This document shows, piece after piece, positions 33,311-43,899 of a stretch of 64,000 nucleotides of DNA. Numbering within the stretch: position 1 is the stretch's first letter; the number at the start of each line of letters is the position of its first letter. The notes under the pieces were generated by a model that was given only the letters and a program-made list of their open reading frames with translations, had not been told where the DNA came from and searched no databases. The position numbers and the translations under genes are program-made. Origin of the DNA: Acipenser ruthenus (Eukaryota; Chordata; Actinopteri; Acipenseriformes; Acipenseridae); the NCBI RefSeq assembly GCF_902713425.1, contig NC_081244.1:5809534-5873533 (forward strand), given 5' to 3'.

Positions 33311-36300
33311 CTCTCCTCTCCCTCCTCTCTCCCCTTCTCTCTCCCTCTCTCTCTCCTCTCTCCTGTCTCTCAGATGAAGAAGGGCAACACGATGCAGCAG
33401 TTCTTGCAGAAAGCACTGGAGATCATGAGGAAAGACTTCAGTGAACTCAGGTAGTAAAACAGGCAGTGATAAACTAGAGAGACTAACATGAACTGCTGGA
33501 TGTTTGACTGTATTCTTTATACAGTGGCAGTATCTGTTCATAGCAATTCAGTAGACCTGGTCGTCATATACATCTCAATGTCGTTGTAATAAATACACAG
33601 CTCTGGCCAAAAGTTTTGCATCACCCTGTAGAATGAACTAATTTTGCTTCACAGAGTCCAATGAAAGCTGCTGAATAATGTTCCCTTGTTAACATATTGA
33701 ATTCCACACCCTCTATATAGAATGAACTCCCTCAGCTTCATAGAGTCCAATGAAAGCTGCTGAATAATGTTCCCTTGTTAACATATTGAATCACACACCC
33801 TCTATATAGAATGAACTCCCTCAGCTTCATAGAGTCCAATGAAAGCTGCTGAATAATGTTCCCTTGTTAACATATTGAATTCCACCCCCTCTATATAGAA
33901 TGAACTCCCTCAGCTTCATAGAGTCCAATGAAAGCTGCTGAATAATGTTCCCTTGTTAACATATTGAATCAGACCCCCTCTATATAGAATGAACTTCCTC
34001 AGCTTCATAGAGTCCAATGAAAGCTGCTGAATAATGTTCCCTTGTTAACATATTGAATCACACACCCTCTATATAGAATGAACTCCCTCAGCTTCATAGA
34101 GTCCAATGAAAGCTGCTGAATAATGTTCCCTTAACATATTGAATTACACACCGCTTTGGAGTTTTCCCAGATACTTAACAAAAAACTGACAGAAATTGAA
34201 AAATGTGACTAAATTTCTAAATCTAAATCTATGGTAGCAGTTTCATTTTGTAGTTTCTTTGATTACAGGACGTTAAATAAAATAGCTAAATTATGTTCCT
34301 ATAGTTTATTTTTATAATCCTAAAATTCCAAGCGATTCAAAACTTTTGGCCACAGCTGTACATGATAATGGAATAATCAATGGGTGTGATGTATTGACAC
34401 ATAATCCTCTTCTCTACGCTTTCTTTCTTCCTAATATACATTTTGAAAGCTGTTGCTTTTAATGTAAAATGTTTTTTCAGATCCGCTGGCGTGGAGCAGC
34501 TGATGTACATCAAGGAAGATCTCATCATCCCACATGCAAGTGAAAATGTCATTTTATTTCATTCGAACCAGCGATCTCTGTGATGCAGAGCTGGGACAAT
34601 ATTCAAGCAAACCAGGCTTACAATCTATTCAGTTGCAAAAATGAGCAAGTTTGTATTCATTCATATAATAGGAAACCAATGCATAAATTAATTCTAAAAT
34701 AAATCGCACGCACCTTGCTGTAGAGAGGAGTTACTTTTAATATATTTTATTTCACTCCTGAGATTTATTTTTACTGTAATATGTTACGAATGATGCTGTT
34801 TTTCAGATAATTTAACATGACCGACTATTCAAATAACGTTTTTAAATAATCGCACTTGAAAAACCTGTGTTCGTCCCAGCGCTAATATAATGCAATGTGC
34901 TTTTTCAAAAATCTAACAGAGAAAGTCAAGCAGACACAACGTTTTTGATGAAGGGCGATTCCCTAGTTCTGTAAACTTGAGTTTCTTTTTTCGAACACCC
35001 CGTTGCTTCTTTAGTTTTGATTTGCTGCCCACATCAAACCACTGCAGCTGAAAAATTTTTTTAAAAATCCGCAAATTAGAGACTCAATGGATGACTTTAA
35101 TAGGCCACACATGCAATTCATTTCAAATGGTAAGAGAAAAGGAGCACACAACCACAAACGGTGAAATGCCTGAGGCTTTAGAAGTTTGTGTTCACTTAAT
35201 TAAAGCACAAAGTGGTTTAACGTTTTCACACAGGAGTGCCTGTTTCAATATCACCGATGTGTTACACATTTGAACCCCATATTGTGTGTGGTCCAGTGGT
35301 TAAAGAAATGGGCTTGTAACCAGGAGGTCCCCGGTTCAAATCCCACCTCAGCCACTGACTCATTGTGTGACCCTGAGCAAGTCACTTCACCTCCTTGTGC
35401 TCCGTCTTTCGGGTGAGACGTAGTTGTAAGTGACTCTGCAGCTGCTGCATAGTTCACACACCCTAGTCTCTGTAAGTCGCCTTGGATAAAGGCGTCTGCT
35501 AAATAAACTAATAATATATTGTCACAACTTAAAACTAGCCTGCTTATTAAAATCCAACTGTAATGTGTTTTTTTTTTTCCAGCATCACAGCTTCTATGAT
35601 TTCATTGTTACCAAAGCCAGAGGCAAAAGTGGTAAGTGGGTGTTTTTTTTTTTTTTTTTTTTAGGAAGGGGGGGGTTCAATTGATAGCTATGGGGGGGGG
35701 GGGGATCAATTTCTGTTTAAAATCAATTCCCAGTCCCTTTTAATCAATTCAAACACCACTGATCAAAACTGCAATTCGCAGTATTCTGTTAAAACGACCC
35801 TCTCAGAGTGGCAAGAAATCACAGCAGCCGTCTGTTAGTTAATCAAACTGGCTTCGCATGAAAGCAGTTGAACAATCACAACAGTTATTACGTCTTCTAA
35901 AATATCCGGTTCCTTCGAAGGAATTGAAATCAGAATTAGGAATTGGAAACCCCGGAACTGACCCTGTCGTTAGGTACAGTAACGTAAAAAAACCCCACAA
36001 AAAAGCCCTTGGTAAGCACGCCTTTGAATATCCTTGCTAAGTGAACACCGTTTCCTCCTCAGGCCCGCTGTTCAATTTCGACGTGCACGAGGATGTCCGA
36101 TTGCTCAGTGACGCCACAGTGGAGAAGGATGAGGTGAGACTGAAGACATTCTTCCACACTGTATAAATAAATAAGAGGCATGATGGATAACTCCAGTACA
36201 CAGCTTAACTGAACCGCTCTCCTTGTTCTGGGCAGTCTCACGCTGGTAAAGTGGTCCTGAGGAACTGGTATGAGAAGAACAAGCATATTTTTCCAGCTAG

Positions 36301-36625
36301 CCGATGGGAACCCTACGACCCAGAGAAGAAGTGGGATAAATACACGGTAAGTGTGAGAGGCTTCCTCGCCCCAGTGTCATGAATTGTAATGAAACACACG
36401 CCTCACGTTTTAACACTGTCCCCACTCCCACGCTTCAGACATTCACAGACAGCAGTGTGCACATGGATTAGAAATGGCTTCTGTGGTTTTGATTTGTTGT
36501 GAAATCAAACCACTGGAACTGAAAATCTTGGAAAATTGTCAGAATAGGCTAAGTTTTGTAAGTGACGTTGGCCTTTACACAACTCCTAATTTTTTTTTTT
36601 TCTTTGGTATTTTCAGATCCGATAA
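26032..36625 (+). CDS. fam50a: FAM50A (XAP5), nuclear spliceosome-associated protein
   Basis: Thirteen coding exons: 26032-26142, 27523-27607, 27915-28014, 28669-28826, 29949-30025, 31194-31260, 32009-32070, 33374-33450, 34481-34535, 35583-35631, 36063-36133, 36236-36346 and 36617-36625. They total 1032 nt: 343 aa plus stop, against 339 aa in human. FAM50A is a basic nuclear protein of the XAP5 family found with the spliceosome C complex and needed for normal mRNA processing. The sequence shows the N-terminal coiled-coil ([20 protein letters not shown]), an acidic Glu run in exon 4, the nuclear signal [18 protein letters not shown], and the conserved XAP5 domain ([19 protein letters not shown] to [17 protein letters not shown]). 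The last exon codes only for Ile-Arg-stop. Exon 4 can end at 28826 (gtcagg) or nine bases earlier (gtgacg), same phase. Exon 9 ends in a GC donor. It precedes PLXNA3 as in human. Confidence 0.95.
26627..26680. repeat. (AT)n microsatellite
   Basis: Pure AT tract in FAM50A intron 1. Confidence 0.95.
27362..27450 (+). mobile_element. Tc1/mariner-type MITE fragment
   Basis: ttgcatctccctatagaatg, aactaattttgcttc and gaaacttgctgaataatgtt match the left end of the element at 33599. Confidence 0.6.
27645..27825 (-). repeat. ~80-bp minisatellite, two and a half units
   Basis: cagttcggtctccatgcctc, then gccctggactg and caccctttctcttagggggg recur at 80-bp spacing. This is the reverse complement of the large array at 51840-52860. 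In FAM50A intron 2. Confidence 0.9.
28171..28409 (+). mobile_element. SINE family 1, full length
   Basis: Head gggcagcagtgtggagtag to tail gggcgtctgctaag and (aat)n. In FAM50A intron 3, inside an older AT-rich repeat whose halves lie at about 28050-28150 and 28440-28495. Confidence 0.92.
28757..28803 (+). repeat. fam50a: coding (GAG/GAA)n tract in FAM50A exon 4
   Basis: A run of Glu codons, almost all GAG, encodes the acidic patch that is also Glu-rich in human FAM50A. The pure GAG stretch is likely length-variable. Confidence 0.9.
29135..29308. mobile_element. palindromic MITE (hAT-like), full length
   Basis: Terminal inverted repeats: CAGAGCTGGAAATAAGACTC at the left, and CAGGGATGGAAATAAGACTT as reverse complement at the right. 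The interior includes gtttaataagacacacctga. CAGGG-type ends suggest hAT; I cannot see a clear 8-bp target duplication. Confidence 0.65.
29570..29815 (+). mobile_element. Tc1/mariner-type MITE, decayed
   Basis: aagttttgcatctccctaca, gaatgaaact-like words, aacatattgaattacatacc, aaaactgccaaaaattgtg and cattttgtagtgtctttga follow the order of the 33599 element but without its internal tandem expansion. Confidence 0.65.
30475..30770. repeat. dispersed AT-rich repeat (same family as 18425 and 35690)
   Basis: Words gagtcaatttctgtttttta, tcagttcccagttccttc, agttggaattgg and ggaattgattttaaaaagga. In FAM50A intron 5. Confidence 0.45.
31636..31792. mobile_element. palindromic MITE (hAT-like), full length
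   Basis: Starts CAGGGATGGGAATAAGACTC and ends gggagtcttatttcaatctc tg; the two ends are reverse complements. Interior catggtgtgtcttattagac. In FAM50A intron 6. Confidence 0.7.
32262..32832 (+). mobile_element. piggyBac-type MITE, complete, TTAA target duplication
   Basis: The element starts CCCTTTGCGGTCC and ends GGATCGCAAAGGG (12 of 13 terminal bases complementary). It is flanked on both sides by TTAA (32258-32261 and 32833-32836). TTAA targets and CCC... ends are the signature of piggyBac. At 571 bp with only short open frames, it is non-autonomous. In FAM50A intron 7. A fragment of the same family is at 17584-17765. Confidence 0.9.
33237..33372. repeat. fam50a: (CT)n tract forming the polypyrimidine tract of FAM50A exon 8
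   Basis: About 130 bp of almost pure pyrimidine run up to the acceptor tctctcag/atgaag at 33373/33374. It is thus both a microsatellite and the 3' splice-site tract. Confidence 0.9.
33599..34362 (+). mobile_element. Tc1/mariner-type MITE with internal 89-bp tandem array
   Basis: Ends cagctctggccaaaagtttt and, as reverse complement, tacagctgtggccaaaagtt are inverted repeats of the kind seen in Tc1/mariner elements, next to TA. Inside, an 89-bp unit beginning ttcccttgtt repeats at 33681, 33770, 33859, 33948, 34037 and 34126. No transposase frame. In FAM50A intron 8. Confidence 0.85.
35284..35511 (+). mobile_element. SINE family 2, full length
   Basis: tRNA-like head tgtgtggtccagtggttaaa with ccccggttcaaatcccacc, body gtgaccctgagcaagtcact and tail ccttggataaaggcgtctgc. 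In FAM50A intron 9. Confidence 0.92.
35690..35980. repeat. dispersed AT-rich repeat (same family as 18425)
   Basis: ggatcaatttctgtttaaaa, tcaattcccagtccctttt, ggcttcgcatgaaagcagtt, attacgtcttctaaaatatc and gaattaggaattgg recur in the other copies. In FAM50A intron 10. Confidence 0.5.
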
Positions 36626-37297
36626 AGGAATCTTCAAAAAAAAAGTCTGGGACCTTTTTTTTTTTAAAATCCTGCAAGCACTCTTTTTTTTTTCTTTCTT
36701 TCTTCTAAAACTGTAACTGAAAGAAAAAAGGTTGAAGTTGAACTTTGACCCTTTTGGGGTCTGCATTTTTGTGTTAAGCATGGGTATCGTTGTATACATG
36801 AAACGCCTCTGTTTTCAAAGCTGCCCGTAGCTGTAAGCTTTATGACTCCTACAACGTTTTTATTCTGCTTAGATCACCTGGTCTTGTAACCAAGTACTAA
36901 AACCTAACTGTTCAAACACTTTCTTCTTAAAATCACATTGGAGGGCGACTGAAGTATCGCTGACAATTTGGATGACCAGATCCAGTACATTTTAACCCCT
37001 TTTTTTTTTTTTCGTGTGCCTCGTCTTATGCATCTGTCTACCAACAGATGAATTTGTGAATAATCAGTTTCACAAAACTACAGTAGCAAGTTCGATGACG
37101 TTTGTGTTCAGCGCCTTCCTGTCATCAAGTGTCTTTCTGATCGGCGCTGTGTATTCAGAAATAGAGACGTTTTAATGTATGAAATAAGAAACCTATATAA
37201 CTAAACCCACAGAGAGAGAGAGAGAGACGCTGTAAGTGATCCCTACATTTTTCTTGTTTTCAATGTTTCCTCCTTATGGTAAGCAAACTGTTAACAA

Positions 37298-37303
37298 AAT
37301 AAA
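37298..37303 (+). promoter_or_regulatory. fam50a: possible FAM50A polyadenylation signal
   Basis: AATAAA about 670 bp after the FAM50A stop, the first good match I see in the 3' flank. A SINE starts soon after it. Confidence 0.35.
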
Positions 37304-37326
37304 CACTGTTGTGAAAATGACATGAT

Positions 37327-37552
37327 TTTTTTTTATTTATTAATTTATTTCTTAGCAGACGCCCTTATCCAGGGCGACTTACAAGATATCACATTATTTT
37401 TACATACAATTACCCATTTATACAGTTGGGTTTTTTACTGGAGCAATCTAGGTAAAGTACCTTGCTCAAGGGTACAGCAGCAGTGTCCCCACCGGGGATT
37501 GAACCCATGACCCTCCGGTCAAGAGTCCAGAGCCCTAACCACTACTCCATAT
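37327..37552 (-). mobile_element. SINE family 1
   Basis: Reverse complement from tail (ttagcagacgcccttatcca) to head (ccctaaccactactcc). Just downstream of FAM50A. Confidence 0.92.
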
Positions 37553-37909
37553 CTTAATTTATTTAAAGATATAGAAATGATTAAAAACAAAAGAATGTTC
37601 TGTGTGATTATATTTAAGTTTGTGTAGAGTGATACAGTAGAAACAGTATTACATTGTTGTTTCCTGTGTTATAGAATAAGGGTGTTATGAGGATTTCACA
37701 CGTCATTTTATAAAGTCTGTGTTGTAGTTCTGCCATAGTCCACAAGATGGCAGACTAACACAAATATCAGTGTCAAAATCAGGATGGTGGTTCCAAACCA
37801 GCAAAACAAGAATCAGTGATGGGACAACAAATATATTTGTGTGAAAGAATTATAATACTGTCAGTTTTTAGTTATTTTCATTGTGTAAGCTTTTCAACAA
37901 GCTTAGAAC

Positions 37910-38545
37910 AAAGAAGAATTAGGGGGAACTTGAACTGAAGTCTTTGAATCTTAAAAGGAGTTGACAGTTAACCCTTTAAGCACTACACAGAATTCAGAAC
38001 CAGAGGACACGCAGTTGGAAATAAAGTGGACACGGGACAGAGGGAAGGAGACACTTCTTCACACAGAGAGTGGTGAGGGGATGGAATGGGTTACCTAGTC
38101 ATGTTGCTGAAGGAGACTCTTCACACACAGAGAGTGGTGAGGGGATGGAATGGGTTACCTAGTCATGTTGTTGAAGGAGACTCTTCTTCACACAGAGAGT
38201 GGTGAGGGGATGGAATGGGTTACCTAGTCATGTTGTTGAAGGAGACACTTCTTCACACAGAGAGTGGTGAGGGGATGGAATGGGTTACCTAGTCATGTTG
38301 TTGAAGGAGACACTTCTTCACACAGAGAGTGGTGAGGGGATGGAATGGGTTACCTAGTCATGTTGCTGAAGGAGACTCTTCTTCACACAGAGAGTGGTGA
38401 GGGGATGGAATGGGTTACCTAGTCATGTTGTTGAAGCTGAATCACTGGGGTCCTTTAAGACCTGACTTGGCAAAGTTCTGAGATCAGTCGGCTACTAGGA
38501 AGCAGATGAGCACTGATGGGCTGAATAGCTGCCTCCCTAGTTAAT
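37910..38545 (+). mobile_element. LINE 3' end (CR1/L2-like) with internal 65-bp VNTR
   Basis: Frame pieces include KILKGVD-like sequence at the left, then GRRLFFTQRVVRGWNGLPSH and VVEAESLGSF, the conserved end of these LINE ORFs. The 65-bp segment coding for GRRLFFTQRVVRGWNGLPSHVV is repeated about six times (38050-38440). After it come the normal terminal codons and the untranslated tail (gatgggctgaatagctgcct). Confidence 0.85.
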
Positions 38546-38924
38546 ACATTTTCGTATGTTCATGAAACACGAAAAGACAAATTGCAGCTTTCTGCAGGCG
38601 AGTGCAGTGATCTAGTTGTGAGTTTTCAGCCGTCCCAGCACTGATGTAAAAAGCTTTGCCTCCCAAACTGATCTAATATTAGTGACGTTGCTGCATTAGT
38701 CCTGCTGTCTGTCTTAATTAGCCTGGCCCCAATTAACATGAGATACATTTTCTGTTCTGTCTGGGAATTATTCAAATGAAACCTCAAACCTCTTACTGCT
38801 ATTGCCTAATGGTTTGTGGATTCAATTTGATTCGATTGGACTCGAACTTTGCAGAAATTAAATTGTCAAGTCCCATCTGCACCTGGGTATTTCTACAACA
38901 TGACTTCCTTTAGGTATTAGGTAC

Positions 38925-39125
38925 TTGTTCCCCACAGTATTTTATGCAGTTTTCCCATGGTTATACTATGCATTTACCATGGTCTATAGTTTATCATGGC
39001 TTGCAATGCTTCTTAATATGCTCTTTGGGCTTTACAATGCTTGCCTATTCTTTACCGTGCTTTCACTGTGCTGTGCGTTTACTATGGCTAATTTACCCTG
39101 TTTTTTTAATATACCATCCTTCTGT
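38925..39125 (+). repeat. left flank of minisatellite C, degenerate tttaccatg repeats
   Basis: Loose repeats of ctttaccatgg/ctatgg type (ccatggttatactatgcatt, accatggtctatagtttatc, accgtgctttcactgtgctg). Similar flanks border the other 40-bp arrays, so arrays and flanks together form a dispersed element. Confidence 0.6.
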
Positions 39126-39440
39126 GTGCTTTACAATGCTTCCCTATGCTTTACCAGACCTCTGTGCTTTACAATGCTTTCCTATGCTTTACCAGACCTC
39201 TCTGTACTTTACAATGCTTCCCTATGCTTTACCAGACCTCTCTGTGCTTTACAATGCTTCCCTATGCTTTACCACACCTCTCTGTGCTTTACAATGCTTC
39301 CCTATGCTTTACCAGACCCCTCTGTGCTTTACAGTGCTTCCCTATGCTTTACCAGACCCCTCTGTGCTTTACAATGCTTCCCTATGCTTTACCGGACCTC
39401 TCTGTGCTTTACAATGCTTTACCATGCTTTCACTGAGCTG
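39125..39440 (+). repeat. 40-bp minisatellite array C
   Basis: About 7-8 units of the 40-bp repeat, more varied than other arrays (cagacccctctg, caccg variants), flanked on the right by ctttaccatgctttcactga. Confidence 0.95.
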
Positions 39441-39875
39441 TGTTACAATTTGCTATTTTTCTACAACTTCGGTCATAAGTGTTTCATTTTTGTCCGTTGC
39501 TTGTATATGCAAAACCCCCGTCTCCCTGACCCTTGGCCTATTAAAACCTTGCTTGTCACTGGAGCTGTGTTTTTGTGATGGGAGCCTCCATCTGTAAACT
39601 AGCATGCCTGTTAGACTATATTGAACCCTGTAAGTCTCCTTTTCAGCAGATGTCGATGTGAAACTGGATGCTAATGACCTGCTGCCTTGACTTTTAAACC
39701 CTGCCCAGAGCTACAATGCAGAGCTAAACCCTAGGAACCTATACATGGACTTTTATCCTGAGTTTAACGCATTTTACTACAAAACCTATAGGCCTGTGTT
39801 TACTAATTATTTTGTTTTGATTTGTTTTTTTTGTTTTTTGTTTTTTTTGTAACCCAAAATTTGACCTAACTAACA

Positions 39876-40106
39876 TTATTATTATTATTTATTTCTTAGC
39901 AGACGCCCTTATCCAGGGCGACTTACAATTGTTACAAGAGATCACATTATTTTTACATACAATTCCCCATTTATACAGTTGGGTTTTTACTGGAGCAATC
40001 TAGGTAAAGTACCTTGCTCAAGGGTACAGCGTGCCCCACCTAGGATTGAACCCACGACCCTCCGGTCAAGAGTCCAGAGCCCAAACCACTACTCCACACT
40101 GCTGCC
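39876..40106 (-). mobile_element. SINE family 1
   Basis: Reverse complement from (att)n and tail to the head ccactactccacactgctgc. Confidence 0.92.
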
Positions 40107-40371
40107 CTGTGTGAAAGTACTGATTTTTCACCATGAAAATCCGTAACTTTACATTTAGTAGATACATCTTTGTAAAGAAAAAAAAAGTGCAATGTGGAGT
40201 TGTCTGTTTTAGCATACTTAACTAACTTAATCGAATTCACAAATAGTGGAAGCAGATGAGCTGCTTTTCTGACTGTCTCCGAGTATCACCTTTGATATTT
40301 ACCTGGAAAACTAGGAAATTAGGGGTTTTCATAGATAATGTTCACCTGTTTTAATTATTCTTAATACCTGC

Positions 40372-40735
40372 TGCACAGGGAGAGTGAATCTACAGTGTGG
40401 GGGGGGGGTCAGGATGTGGGGGGCCTCATACCTGCTGCACAGGGTGAGTGAATCTACAGTGTGGGGGTGTCAGGATGTGGGGTCCCTAATACCTGCTGCA
40501 CAGGGAGAGTGAATCTACAGTGTGGGGGTGTCAGGATGTGGGGTCCCTAATACCTGCTGCACAGGGAGAGTGAATCTACAGTGTGGGGGGGGTCAGGATG
40601 TGGGGGTCCTCATACCTGCTGCACAGGCAGAGTGAATCTACAGTGTGGGGGGGGGGTCAGGATGTGGGGGTCCTCATACCTGCTGCACAGGGAGAGTGAA
40701 TCTACAGTGTGGGGGGGGGGTCAGGATGTGGGGGT
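40372..40735 (+). repeat. ~61-bp minisatellite
   Basis: Six units of acctgctgcacagggagag, tgaatctacagtgtgggggg and tcaggatgtggggg, differing chiefly in the length of the G run. Confidence 0.95.
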
Positions 40736-41744
40736 ATCTGCGGCACAGATAGAAGGCAAAAAGAAAGAAGTCGAAGATCATCTTCAGAGGAATGGGATTG
40801 GAGAGCAAGCGTTTTGACTGATGAGGTAAGCCTGTAACACAGAACACTTTCGCATATGTAACTGGAAAACCGTGTATCCGTTTGCGATGAAGCTTGGGAT
40901 TTACATTGTTCAGCAGACGTTACTTGGGAGTGTTGGATTCTGAGGACGTAAAGGGGTGTCTGTCTGTCACACTTTAATTTTTCCAAATCTCTATTTAACC
41001 AGGATAGAAGACTTTGAGACACGCGTCTCATTTACAAGGCAGGAGCAGGCTTCAAAAAATAACATAAACGGCAAAAAAAATATATATATATATCATTCAA
41101 ACAGGACTTAAAACAATCGCAAAAACAGCAATACAAAATGAAAATAAAAAATAAAAAAAAACGGTTCCTATTTGCGTATGATCCTGGTCTAGCATTTACA
41201 TCTTCAGACCACAGGAACCACGGCACACCTAATTTTGCTTATCTAATGACATGCAGGTCTTAAACCAATTGTCATGAAACTATTTTTTGGCATTTCTTAT
41301 TCTAAACTGTTCTGTACATAACGTTGATCAACGTCACGGGCATTAGCTTTTTCATCACACTGGCGGTTCTGGTTTTGGCAATGGTGGACGTACGTTACTG
41401 ACCTGTTAACTGGAGAGAAACCTAGTAGGAGAGGAGCTGACTGACCCTCGAGCTAAAATGGTTTCCAGAGCCTTGCTGCTGCTGTTGCCAGCAGATTATA
41501 CAGACTGTATGTCTTCCCTTTCCAGTACATGCATGCCTGTGGTCCCTCTGTGTCACCGAGCCTCTGCCACGCAAGACTTTGGAGTTATTTTCAGAGCTTG
41601 GAAAATACTGCGCCGTGCAGAAAACAGAAAACCAAGCGTAATTTTGTTCAGATGTCGCCTCCATTCTACCCTGTCTCCCAGTTTCTCATCTCCAGTCTGC
41701 AGTGTATTATCTCCTAATCACTGAGCTCCGAGTACTAGAGCCAC

Positions 41745-42205
41745 ACTTCTTCCCTCTCTCCCAGTCCTTCAGCTCTAACATATGAGCCACGCTGCTTCCA
41801 TCCCTCCCAGTCCCTCAGCTCTAACATATGAGCCACACACCTTCCATCCCTCCCAGTCTCTCAGCTCTAACATATGAGCCACAGTGCTTCCATCCCTCCC
41901 AGTCCCTCAGCTCTAACATGAGTCACACTGCTTCCCTCTCTCCCAGTCCCTCAGCTCTAACATATGAGCTACACTGCTTCCGTCCCTCCCAGTCCCTCAG
42001 CTCGAACATATGAGCCACACTGCTTCCCTCTCTCCCAGTCCCTCAGCTCTAACTATTAGGCCACACTGCTTCCCTCCTTCCCAGTCCCTCAGCTCTAACT
42101 ATTAGGCCACACTGCTTCCCCCTGCCCCAGTCCCTCAGCTCTATGCACTAGACAAGGCCACACTGCTTCCCTCCCAGTCCCTCAGCTCTGACTACTAAGC
42201 CACAC
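41745..42205 (+). repeat. ~47-bp minisatellite
   Basis: About ten imperfect units of cccagtccctcagctctaac, atatgagccacactgcttcc. Confidence 0.93.
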
Positions 42206-42450
42206 TTCTTGCCTCATAGTATTTAGCATTAAACTGTGCTGCTGTCGGGCATCTCGTAGCATCTGGAGTAGGAAGGGAAAGTAGACTGGGATCAATGCGA
42301 CCGTCCCTGCGTTCTGCCCCACAGTCTGGCAGGACAGCAGGGAGACGAGCGTCGGGTCAGGCCGCAGCCTGGAACATCTGTGCAGTCAGAAAACAACAGA
42401 ATCACTAATAGTCCTTCTGTAGCACTGCCCACAGCCTGTGGCAAAATTAT

Positions 42451-42463
<13 letters not shown>

Positions 42464-42486
<23 letters not shown>
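42464..42486. repeat. (AT)n
   Basis: Short AT dinucleotide tract. Confidence 0.9.
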
Positions 42487-42488
<2 letters not shown>

Positions 42489-42663
42489 ATTACGAAAGGG
42501 AAATTTGTATCTCACAATCCGCAAGGGGCTGGAAGGAAAATTGGGAACGCTTGCCACATATAGCACATACTTTGGTAATTATTTTTTGCCTTGGGTATGC
42601 AAACGGAAGCATGGATGTTTTAATAAGGTTCTGAATTTTATTTTAAATGCTGCTTTATTATCG

Positions 42664-42836
42664 CAGGGCTGTAAATAAGACTCCTGTTGCACAGCAGTTT
42701 CACCCATTCCAGGTTTTACTACCAGCCTGATTTGCTACAGTGTAGAGGATAACAAGCTCAGGTGTGTGATTAAACTCACAGCAAAACCAGGAATGGATCA
42801 AACTGCAGTGCAACGGGAGGCTTATTTCCATCTCTG
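42664..42836. mobile_element. palindromic MITE (hAT-like), full length
   Basis: Starts CAGGGCTGTAAATAAGACTC, ends gcttatttccatctctg; inverted ends as in the copies at 29135 and 31636. Confidence 0.68.
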
Positions 42837-43234
42837 GACTAACAGACAATAGAAAGAACACGATATTTGAGTAATACCACTAGGAACCACTCGATACCTG
42901 CAAACATCATTGAGTTGACCAGAGGCATTTCCAAACGGGTAGAAAAAAAGAAATGAAAAAGGGAACTTATCCAAATCCCCCCTCCCTTTCTATGGAGTGA
43001 AAGCAGCAGGGGTGTGGGAGTGAGTTTTTCCAGGAGACATGTGGATTAGGGAAATACTTCTGTGAGCAGCAGGTTCTCTGCACAAGAGTGGGTGAGCTGA
43101 GCCAAGTGCTGTTTACCAGCAGCCAGGCTGCCAATTCAACAGGGCAGCTTCCTGTACTGTCAGGGTAATCCAATTACAGCAGCATTGTCACAGTGGAACA
43201 GCTGGAGCCGTCTTCACAGTGACAAGGGAGGCAT

Positions 43235-43880
43235 TGTCTCAAACCACTGAGCTCCTCAAACCCGCTGTCTTCCAAACTGCAGCCCAGCGCTTTCTCAAAC
43301 CACTGAGCTCCTCAAACCCGCTGCCTTCCACACTGCAGCCCAGCGCTTTCTTTATCTAACCACTGAGCTCCTCAAACCCGCTGCCTTCCACACTGCAGCC
43401 CAGCGCTTTCTTTATCTAACCACTGAGCTCCTCAAACCCGCTGCCTTCCACACTGCAGCCCAGTGCTTTCTTTATCTAACCACTGAGCTCCTCAAACCCG
43501 ATGCCTTCCACACTGCAGCCCAGCGCTTTCTTTATCTAACCACTGAGCTCCTCAAACCACACTGCAGCCCAGCGCTTTCTTTATCTAACCACTGAGCTCC
43601 TCAAACCCGCTGCCTTCCACACTGCAGCCCAGCGCTTTCTTTATCTAACCACTGAGCTCCTCAAACCCGCTGCCTTCCACACTGCAGCCCAGCGCTTTCT
43701 TTATCTAACCACTGAGCTCCTCAAACCCGCTGCCTTCCACACTGCAGCCCAGCGCTTTCTTTATCTAACCACTGAGCTCCTCAAACCCGCTGCCTTCCAC
43801 ACTGCAGCCCAGCACTTTCTTTATCTAACCACTGAGCTCCTCAACCCCACTGCCTTCCACACTGCAGCCCAGCGCTTCAT
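43235..43880 (+). repeat. 60-bp minisatellite
   Basis: About eleven units of actgagctcctcaaacccgc, tgccttccacactgcagccc, agcgctttctttatctaacc. Units are nearly identical apart from one internally deleted unit near 43550, so the array is recent. Confidence 0.96.
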
Positions 43881-43899
43881 AGCTTTTTTTTCTTCTTCC

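Noticed and set aside
40975-41060. Possible known dispersed element (tatttaaccaggatagaaga)
   Set aside because: Too short and diverged for a family call from sequence alone.
41458-41724. Small protein starting MVSRALLLLLPA
   Set aside because: Looks like a signal peptide at first sight, but the frame has no family match, no splice context and continues into the ~47-bp minisatellite.
43235-43880. CRISPR-like regular repeat
   Set aside because: The 60-bp units are directly adjacent, with no unique spacers, in a vertebrate genome: a minisatellite.
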